In this document: in pieces, positions 22,114 through 29,849 of the stretch
Position numbering within the stretch: position 1 is the first letter of the stretch
Layout: each line of letters opens with the position of its first letter
DNA from: Plantago elongata
Taxonomy: Eukaryota; Streptophyta; Magnoliopsida; Lamiales; Plantaginaceae
Assembly: GCA_036897095.1 (NCBI GenBank)
Contig: JAYMSP010001666.1
Coordinates: forward strand, 1 to 29,849
DNA: 29,849 nucleotides
Direction of reading: 5' to 3'
Program-made: the position numbers and the translations under genes
Notes under the pieces: generated by a model
Seen by the model: only the letters and a program-made list of their open reading frames with translations
What the model was told of the DNA's origin: nothing
Database searches by the model: none

Positions 22114-23074
22114 CACAAACATTTTCAAATTAATGGTCATGAATTAAATGACTGTTAATTTTAAATTTGAAATGTATGTTGACTTTTCCCAGGTTAATCC
22201 AGTCATCCAGTATAATTTGAAATTTGAAATTAAATGACTGTTAATTTTAAATTTGAAATGTATGTTGACTTTTCCCGGGTTAATCCAATCATCCAGTATA
22301 ATTTTAAATTTGAAATGTATGTTGACTTTTCCCGGGTTAATCCAGTCATCCAGTATAACACAAACATTTTCAAATTAAGGTCATGAATTAAATGACTGTT
22401 AATTTTAAATTTAAATTTGAAATGTATGTTGACTTTTCCCGGGTTAATCCAGTCATCCAGTATAATTTGAAATTTGAAATTAAATGACTGTTAATTTCAA
22501 ATTTGAAATGTCGGTTGGTTTTTTTCGGGTTAATTAATCCAGTCATCCAGTATAATTTTAAATTTGAAATGTCGACCGGGATTTGAAATGTCGGTTGCTT
22601 TTTCCGGGTTAATCCGGTCTGTAGAATTAATCTCCATACACAAACATTTTCAAATTAATGGTCATGAATTAAATGACTGTTAATTTTAAATTTAAATTTG
22701 AAATGTATGTTGACTTTTCCCGGGTTAATCCAGTCATCCAGTATAATTTGAAATTTGAAATTATAAAATTAAATGACTGTTAATTTTAAATTTTAAATGT
22801 CAGTTGGTTTTTTCCGGGTTAATTAATCCAGTCATCCAGTATAATTTTAAATTTGAATTGTCAGTTGGTTTTTTCCGGGTGAATTAATCCAGTCATCCAG
22901 TATAATTTTAAATTTGAAATGTCGGTTCGGTTGGTTTTTTCCGGGTTAATCCGGTCTGTAGAATTAATCTCCAGATGCCAGGATTTGAAATGTCGGTTGT
23001 TTTTTTCCGGGTTAATCTGGTCTGTAGAATTAATCTTCATATGCGCGTCCGTGGCACGGGCTCGGACACGCACG
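22114..23074. repeat. Complex tandem-repeat array ending in a GC-rich hairpin
   Basis: About eleven copies of a core built around ccGGGTTAATCC(A)GTC, usually followed by atccagtataattt and then aatttgaaatgt plus a T-rich run. Spacing varies (about 57-105 bp), and some cores have gtctgtagaattaatctc instead of the atccagtata part. A longer unit starting cacaaacattttcaaatta occurs at 22114, 22359 and 22639. The array stops at 23043-23074 in a GC-rich imperfect hairpin (gcgcgtccg against cggacacgc). Minisatellite-like; possibly the interior of a non-autonomous transposon. Confidence 0.88.
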
Positions 23075-24322
23075 TATGACCCTGTCAAGTGCACCTTCTT
23101 AATGATTAGTTTACAAATTATTAATGCACTTCTATAAATAAACTAAACTTTTCACATTTACTTTTTTCATGTGAGACAAAGTGCATTAATTTATTTAGTA
23201 CTTAATATTTTCTAAAACTTAACTTTAATTTTCAATGTGGGACATTGATTACCTTTCTCATCCCCATTTAATCCTGAAAATCTCCCACACAATTTAGACC
23301 AATTGTAGCACCCCAGTGTCTTATAAATCCTAAAAGGTCTACACAATTCATACAAACTAGATTTGATTAGTAAAAGTTCCATTGATAAGGGAAGAATGAA
23401 ACAACCAAAGCACATGGATTAGTTTGATACTGATACAAGTATGGAAAAAATTAGAGAAAGAATGCCAGCCATTTCAAAGCTTGCCCACGTGTGACATCTC
23501 TAAGATGTTGACTTTTGACAGCAACCTTATTGACTATACTCTACGTTCAGGTTCAGCTACATCAGCATTTGAAATTTTCACATAGTTTTTCAAATATTCA
23601 GTCTACAATCAAAGTTTTCATGAACCTTTACATAAACATATCATTGAATTATAATGCAGTTTTTAATTCAGTTACAGTGACAGGAAAATGTCTCATCTTC
23701 ATGTCAAACTAAGAAATCTTATGAGCATTATATGCAGACTAGAGACCAAAAACCATGACAGATCAATTTGCAATATGAATTCTGTTTCCAATTCATTATA
23801 TGAAATTAAGAAGTCATGCTTCCAATTTCCAACCTTAAATAAAGTGCAAAGAATGTAGAACATGATTGGAGCATGCAGATGCATTCGTCATCGGCTCTAA
23901 CCTGAGGGTATCATGGTATTGCATGCATCTACTGGGATCAGCCTGTGTTGCCTTTGGTACCTAAATCAGGTATTCATGTGTGATATATGTATAGGGAACC
24001 GTCTCCAGTCCATTGCTGCATTCTGATGCAATGTAAAAGGTAGAAACAAATGTCATTATATCAGAACCAATTTCATTAACATTTGAAGAATCTATCAGCA
24101 GGGGAACAATAATGGCAGAAAGTTCCCCAAAAGCTGGTTCATACCTAAAACCTTAGCTCCAAGGGTATAGCTGTTGAGTATTACATTCTCCAAATCCATC
24201 TGCATCAAACTCTTCATCACACCCTTGAGTTATGCTCTAACTTACACCTCAAACGTGATTTTGCATATGGATTACTAACCAAAATATTTCTATAGGCTCA
24301 ATACAGGCATAAAATTCCACTT
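23075..24322. other. Intergenic DNA downstream of the PPR pseudogene
   Basis: No gene was recognised. Related short motifs catgtgagacaaagtgcattaa and aatgtgggacattg occur near 23168 and 23234, perhaps remnants of one repeat. The right end would be the former 3' flank of the PPR gene. Confidence 0.4.
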
Positions 24323-26261
24323 TCACCAATAATCACCACAGGAACACTGATTATTCACAAAATGATGATATCTGTTGTTATCTCTGACAATAATTTATCG
24401 CCCAATGATTCCAGATATAAAGTTTATGCACTGTGATAATCAATAAGATTCTTTGTTATCCTTATCGGCACACCAGGGGGGACTGCAATTAGGCCAGATG
24501 CAAGCGCAATTTTCTATTGGAACAAAACTTCCAATTCTTTCTCTTCATCTTCCGAATCATACAGGGATACATTAGTATCAGGAACATATCCAACAGCTAT
24601 CAGATCTTTCCTTAATTTTGCAAGCATCCCTTAAATTTCATCAAGTCTACTGTGTAACATATCCTTAGCTTGAAACACATGAACCTTATTCTTAACAGAT
24701 ATCCAACTGCATCCAGTGCCTTTCTTGATCTCCACGCCCTTCATATCCTCCCGTACAAGGTTGGCTTCATGCCACTGGCCCGCAGCAGCAAACATGTTCA
24801 AGAAGACAATGTGCTAGCCCGAATCTTGTGGATCAAGCTCAAATAACTTTTCCTAGTTCCCGCTTACCACTACATGCACAAAATAAATTCCCCCATATGA
24901 TATGGTCGGGCAAATAGGCATTGCTCTTATAAACTAGTACGCATGCTCCAGTTCCCCTGTTCGTCCCAACATATCCACTGTGCAGACATAATGTTCTGTA
25001 CTTCAGCTTCATCGACTCAAAATTATCCATCCCCTGTTTCACCATACCACCTCGACGGCAGGCGGGGAGAATAGTCGGGAGCTAACGCCTCATTGTGTGC
25101 TTGGTCATCCGGTGGAATAATTCGAGTGCCTAATTGGCATGGCCTTGTCGAGAGTATACACTAATCAAGTGTTCCAACAGATCAAATTTTTCTGCGGCAA
25201 ATCATAGATAACTTCCTCACAGTCACCGATACTTCCACATTTGCCTTACATGTCAACAATCGCACTGCCAGCGAATATATCATCCTCAACACACGCCTTC
25301 ACTCTAGAGTCTAGACATAAACCGCTCTCCCTGCTTCAAGTGCCGCTAGTCCAGCACAGGCACTCAGCACACTGGAAATATAAAGCCGGTAGACTCAAAT
25401 CCAGCTCTCCTAGCTTTCAAGAATACGCTTTCTCTCCCATATCATTATGTTAAAAAATAACCAACATAGAACACCACGAAACACAATTCCTTTCCCGAAT
25501 GTTAACAAAAACCCTCTCAGCAGATCCAACCTCCCGACACTTCCCATAAAAAACAACCAGCCCGTTCGAAACCACACATCACCCTCATGTGCCCACCTTT
25601 CACCAAGTACCCTTGTAACTGCTTCACTTCAATCAAAAGCTTCACATCTGAGGAACATTCACGAAAGCACAAAACATAACCGAATCCGCCTCCACCTCAC
25701 GATCCTCAAAAGCTCCACAAACTTACAGACCGCCTCTATCGCCTTCCCATTAAGCACCGCATTCTAAATACACGCATTCCCGTCACAATATTCCTTTGCG
25801 ACATTTCATCGAACACCTTCTCATCATCATCCAAATACCCTATTTTTCGAGTACTTATCAAACGCGATACACGCAACAAACACATCCCAATCAACGTAAA
25901 CTTAACCGCAAGCCCATTAAAATTCTGCCCTAAAACTGGTAACCTAATCGAAGCAGAAGCCTTTAACAGGTAAGGGGCAGTGAAGTCATTCAGGTGAAGT
26001 GAGTCGAGTTTCCGCATATCGGAGAAGTGAGAAAGGGCAGAGGTGAAATGATCTTTCTGGACGTGACCGGAATAACTGAATAAGGGTGGAGTAGTGTTGT
26101 GGGGTGATCGAGCTTTGAGTAGATGTTGATGAGGTGGTTTACGAGAGTAGAATCGTTGAGAGGTACGCGAGGATTTTTTTATCGGCCAACGGGCGGCGAG
26201 ATACGGCGGATTCCACCAGTGACCCCAGCAAATTTCGGCTCAGATACGGCGGCGTCGACAT
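24323..26261 (-). pseudogene. Decayed DYW-type PPR gene, LOI1/MEF11-like
   Basis: The minus strand can be followed from a Met-Ser start at 26261 to a terminal CSCGDYW and stop at 24325-24323. Recognisable pieces in order are LVNHLINIYSKLDHP and the NDFTAPYLLKA repeat. Then come KIGYLDDDEKVFDEM, KACVEDDIFAGSAIVDM, LPDHIIWGNLFCAC, and the E region (GQWHEANLVREDMKGVEIKK, SWISVKNKVHVFQAKD). Last is the DYW domain with PPGVPIRITKNL and RDNNRYHHF. The order and wording match LOI1/MEF11 (At4g14850), an organelle RNA-editing PPR protein. It is broken by many lesions: an in-frame stop in IVDM-stop-GKCG (25246-25248), a 1-base loss shortly after in WNT, and a stop replacing the HSE catalytic Glu (24514-24516). 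Others are loss of the CGDC zinc-ligand segment and frameshifts near 25790 and 26050. Intact frames are at most about 93 codons, so no functional protein is expected. Confidence 0.93.
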
Positions 26262-27041
26262 TCAATAATACCACAGTTCAAATCTTTTCAAATTATGCGG
26301 GAAAGTTAGATTTTATACTGTTGCGGTCATTGTCACACCTCTTTTTAAGGTTGGCCCTTCTAGCTCTCGGATGACTTTTTTACTTTAAAAATTCAGAATG
26401 GTAAGTTTTCAAGATCTATATACCCACTAAAAATAAAAGATGGTATACAAATGAGATTCACGTTTTTGTGTTTAGCAGTTATATGCACACTTTTATCTTA
26501 TTATTGTAATAAGTAACATTTTTTGGGTATACTTCCTCAATTCATAACATTTCTTCATGACATATATCTGAATTTAGAAACATCGTACAATGATAATTTA
26601 CCTAGTTAGTGTATATTAATTTTGTTCAAAGATTAAATATAATATTGTTATTAGATAATGTATTATTTCTTTTAACACGAAATAATTAAAATAAATGTAT
26701 CTCTGAGAGATAATTTTTTAGTTATGCGAGTAAAAATTATAAAATAAAATATTTCCATATCACTACCAGTTTCACAATTCTCAATACTTCACATAATTTC
26801 AGTGAGTAAAAAAATATAGAACTTACACAACCAGAAATGTATATTTATAGCTGCTACAAGTCTACAACAATGTAAGGAGCAAAATTTGAACCCAAAAACT
26901 TTGAATCGTTCAGATCTACTTCGGTAAATCCTGCTAAGTTCTGGTCCATACGAGGCAAAATTGGTCTGCAGAGATTCTCAGTGAAAAAGTGGACCTCGCA
27001 CAATTAGCTATCCCTTGTTACTCCCCCTAGAACTTATTCGC
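26262..27041. other. Intergenic DNA between PPR pseudogene and TIC110
   Basis: AT-rich, with no gene recognised. The right end, about 26830-27041, probably holds the TIC110 3' UTR. Confidence 0.45.
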
Positions 27042-28897
27042 TCAAACGACAAGTTCTTCCGCAGCTGCACCATTTTGCTTTCCCTCGTCTTTCCTGTTTC
27101 GTAGAGCTTCGGCTGTTGAGTCACTGATATTCAGTAGATACTGCACTCTTGTTAGTTTTTCAGGAGCAGGATCACTTCTCATGTATATTGTGAACAGATC
27201 GATTAATTCCTCTGGTAGCTCCCATGACGTAGGTGTTGATGGTACAGCCTTGTCGCAGGCTAACATGTCATTAAGGGAGTTAACCTGCAATGGATAGGAT
27301 GTGAAACTTAAGCATTAATATCAATTAGAACTAGATAAATTAAGTTAGTAAATATAACTCTTGTATGGCATGAAACACTATCTTAGAACCCTTTCCATAT
27401 TCAGCAAGCCATTTTTGTTTCCAAGTACGGAAACAAGGGTACTAGAGCAGAATTTTTCATAGCATAAAGTTCTATGCAGTAAATTTCACAAAGGGGGTTT
27501 TGACACAAGTTACATATAACACTTACCACGCCTTTGTGGTTCCTTTGTCTCAGTAATGCCACAGCTTGAACAACCGAGTTTGATGACTTAGCCCTAGCAA
27601 GTTCTTTAACAACCCCTTTGGCCTTAACAGCATCAATGTTTAGATCTTTTGGTATTTTCTCATACACTTCATCTTCGTCGAAATCCCCAGTACCAGACGA
27701 GAAAATATCATCAATATACTTCTTAAAAAGATTCTCACGTAACCTTCCTGATAACATTCTCTCGACCTCAACTCCAAGTTGTTTCAGATCCCTAATTTCC
27801 TTTATGCTAAGATTCCCTTTACCAGCAGCAGCTTCAAGAGCTCCCGATAATTTTGAAGTGGTTAGGCCCTTTATGATCTTTTGAGCGAACTCAGATGGCA
27901 AGCCAATGTTTTTCTCCAACTCATTAAGTTGCTCAATCCGAGCTTTTGTGACTTGTCCATCAGCCAGAATAACTCCGGCTTCCTTCTTGAAAGCCTCTTC
28001 AGCTAAGCCCCTATGCACGGCCACAATCTCTTTCTCTGTCATACCAAGTATGCCCCCAAGTTGGTTTAACAAACGATACTCGCTATCATCCTTCTTCTTT
28101 GTGGTGACTTTAGCACCAAAGGGTAATGTCATCACTTCACCAGTCGAACAGAATTTCAAGTACGTTTTGTAAAGTTCGGCCTTTTCCTTGTCTGGGATAT
28201 CATTTTTAAGATTTATTTCCTTTTGAACTGGGTAGCTCAGTTCGCCCCTGGTCGGGGGGGCTTTAACTTTCCGAAGAGACTCCAAAGATTCCCACTCCGC
28301 ATCTACTGTTTGTTGTACTTCCTCCGTGGTGGGCTCTTGAGCCAGAGTGTCTTCGGGTTTGCCTTTGATATCTGTAACTAGTTCAGTAACAACTACTCTG
28401 TTGAAATTGATCAGATCTCTGAGTTCTTTTGCAGTCTTAATAACACCACCAGCTTCCTTTGCTTGTTTAATGTAGTTTACGAAAACCCTTCGAACCTACC
28501 ATTAAAAGCATTGGTCAAAGGTTTACTACTTTCCTAACAAAATCATGAAATGTTTCCATGTCACACATAATCAAAATAAATACACTTCTCAGCTCGCACA
28601 GGCCTGGAACGTCTTCTTGACTAAAAAGATAATTGGAACATTTAACTTTAAGGTCCATGTCTTATGGTAATATAACAAAAGTTTACTGTATAGGCACTAA
28701 GCACCATATCTCAAGCATATTTTCATCAATTTTCTGTGGTTCATACCAAAATAATTTTGTAAGATACTTACCGCCTTGCTGGCAATTGACATCGCAACCT
28801 CCCTAGTCAGACGCAAACCAAAAGCAGCTTTTCTGACAGCCTTCTGAGTCTCCTTAGGATACCCGTCTACTCCTCCAGATACTGCTTTCTTGACAAT
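27042..28897 (-). CDS. TIC110: TIC110, chloroplast inner-envelope import protein (C-terminal part; gene continues beyond the right edge)
   Basis: Three 3' exons on the minus strand, 28897-28772 (42 codons), 28495-27527 (323 codons) and 27284-27042 (80 codons plus stop), all phase 0 with GT-AG borders, give the last 445 residues of a protein of about 1000. TIC110 sits in the chloroplast inner envelope; its large stromal helical-repeat domain binds incoming transit peptides and recruits chaperones. Visible signatures are SGGVDGYPKETQKAVRKAA, GLRLTREVAMSIASKA, EWESLESLRK, DDSEYRLLNQLGGILGM, ILADGQVTKARIEQL, FSSGTGDFDEDEVYEKIP, VVQAVALLRQRN, and the end LNDMLACDKAVP ... WELPEELIDLF. The two stretches of the LADGxxTxARxEQL and FSSGTGxFDExEVY type are hallmarks of the family. 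The membrane helices and transit peptide are encoded to the right of the window. The frame looks intact. Confidence 0.96.
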
Positions 28898-29530
28898 CTG
28901 TTGAAACAGTTTGAGGACAAGTTCATTAACAGCATTAAATTGTACACAAACTGTATTCTATTTAACACAGGTCAATAAAAGTACAAGACCATGTCATTCA
29001 GCATCCCATACAGAATCTGGGAAAAACTGGAAATCGGACATCATTACAGAATAGTGGAGCATCCGTAGTTCTTCAATGCAACATGCTAATGCATTTTTAC
29101 ATAAGGGGTCCTCGAGATGCCCATACAATTGAACGATAGCGCATTCGTGGTTCTTTGAACAGTCAAGGTATAGTAAACCAAGTCTGCTATCAAATAATGA
29201 ACAGTGCTTGTAACGATAAATGTTTTTCAACAAGTTTGGTCCTTTTGATAAAGAACAAGTAGGTAACTAAGAAGTAACTCAAGAACCAGGGACAACAATT
29301 GGGGAGCAAAGCTTAATAGTCAATAGTGAAGCGTGTGAATAGAGAAGGATGAATAAACTACTAGATTTTGGCCTAAATAGGTCTGCGAAACACCCTGTTT
29401 TAGAAAATACCCTACAAATCAACTAGGAAATGGAAAATAGTTACAATAGGAAAAGAATATTCAAATAACTAATACAAGGAAGACCCGTAATTTCACTAAA
29501 ATACTACTTTCAATTTCTAGACTTTCTTCT

Positions 29531-29657
29531 AGAATAGACATGAAACGACAATGAAGCGCAGCTCAGTTGGTAAGACGCTTCCCCTCCAACCAATAGGTCG
29601 GGGGTTTCGAGTCACCCTCTAGCCGTTTCAAAAAAAAAAAAAGAATAGACATGAAAC
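29531..29657 (+). mobile_element. Short tRNA-derived SINE, copy C (in TIC110 intron)
   Basis: The element 29547-29641 (about 95 bp) starts gacaatgaagcgcagctcag, with an A box AGCTCAGTTGG and a B-box region with one extra T (ggggtttcgagtc). It ends AGCCGTTTC plus an A tail. Perfect 16-bp target-site duplications, agaatagacatgaaac, flank it at 29531-29546 and 29642-29657. This identical duplication makes it the youngest copy. It lies antisense to TIC110. Confidence 0.92.
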
Positions 29658-29836
29658 TATTGATGTTCCTTATACATCCCTACTGGGTGAAACTGTCAAT
29701 GCAAGTACATAATAGCACTCCTTTATTCGGTTCTACTCATAGGCGCCTGAGATGTGCATTAGATAATTTACCAAGGCATGTAAGTATGTACAAGATCTTT
29801 ATATCTAAATCAACAGCCAGCAGTATTATCTACCCA

Positions 29837-29849
29837 CCCCCCCCCCCCC
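29837..29849. repeat. Poly(C) run at the window edge
   Basis: Thirteen C residues finish the window. It is either a genuine homopolymer or the edge of an assembly gap. Confidence 0.9.

Larger units (their letters stand above)
28898..29849 (-). other. Long TIC110 intron (at least 950 bp)
   Basis: Upstream of the acceptor at 28898 (CAACAG) I find no further TIC110 exon before the window ends, so this is one long intron. It carries a 79-codon minus-strand open frame (28994-29233) that I do not recognise, and SINE copy C. Confidence 0.6.

Noticed and set aside
23043-23110. Helitron 3' end (hairpin after the repeat array)
   Set aside because: The hairpin is present but no CTRR end follows at the expected distance and no matching 5' TC end was found.
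25447-25767. 106-codon plus-strand open frame
   Set aside because: Antisense to the PPR pseudogene, whose minus-strand reading is clearly the real one.
28994-29233. 79-codon minus-strand open frame as another TIC110 exon
   Set aside because: Its translation does not resemble TIC110 upstream sequence; treated as intronic.
1-29849. CRISPR array, prophage, operon or other prokaryotic system
   Set aside because: All genes are plant nuclear genes with introns; the repeats are irregular or retroposed and none has equal-length unique spacers.

Overview
The window is nuclear DNA from a flowering plant, almost certainly a eudicot. It has plant-specific genes (LBD/LOB-domain, CIPK, TIC110, a DYW-type PPR relic), GT-AG introns, AT-rich intergenic DNA and many small transposon-derived repeats. 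I cannot name the species. No operons, CRISPR arrays or bacterial features are present.

Layout. 1-450: the end of a hAT-like transposon joined to a decayed LINE (RNase H) fragment. 2.23-2.66 kb: a large imperfect palindrome. 3.55-3.99 kb (+): a two-exon gene for an 86-residue single-pass membrane protein. 5.66 kb (+): an organelle-type tRNA-Cys(GCA). 7.14-9.29 kb (+): SLX1, the GIY-YIG structure-specific endonuclease, in four exons, with a SINE in intron 2. 10.27-11.67 kb (-): an intronless CIPK calcium-signalling kinase, convergent with SLX1, with a probable 1-kb 5' UTR intron. 13-19 kb: gene-poor AT-rich DNA with small duplications, an old SINE copy and a GC-rich inverted-repeat island. 19.15-20.61 kb (-): LBD15-like transcription factor in three exons, the first coding exon only 14 nt. 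21.5-23.1 kb: a MITE and a complex tandem-repeat array. 24.32-26.26 kb (-): a heavily decayed pseudogene of a DYW-type PPR protein close to LOI1/MEF11. 27.04 kb to the right edge (-): the 3' part of TIC110, the chloroplast inner-envelope import component; its N-terminal exons lie beyond the window.

The genes are independent plant loci and do not form a shared pathway: Holliday-junction/flap processing (SLX1), CBL-CIPK calcium signalling, meristem or vascular transcriptional control (LBD15) and chloroplast protein import (TIC110).

I did not find a convincing new multi-gene system. The most interesting signals are: a very short tRNA-derived SINE family, seen in three copies, two of them with clear target-site duplications; the 425-bp palindrome; the organelle-type tRNA-Cys insertion; the 72-nt in-frame repeat and tandem SUMO-interaction-like motifs in SLX1; and the 0.9-kb repeat array ending in a GC-rich hairpin.
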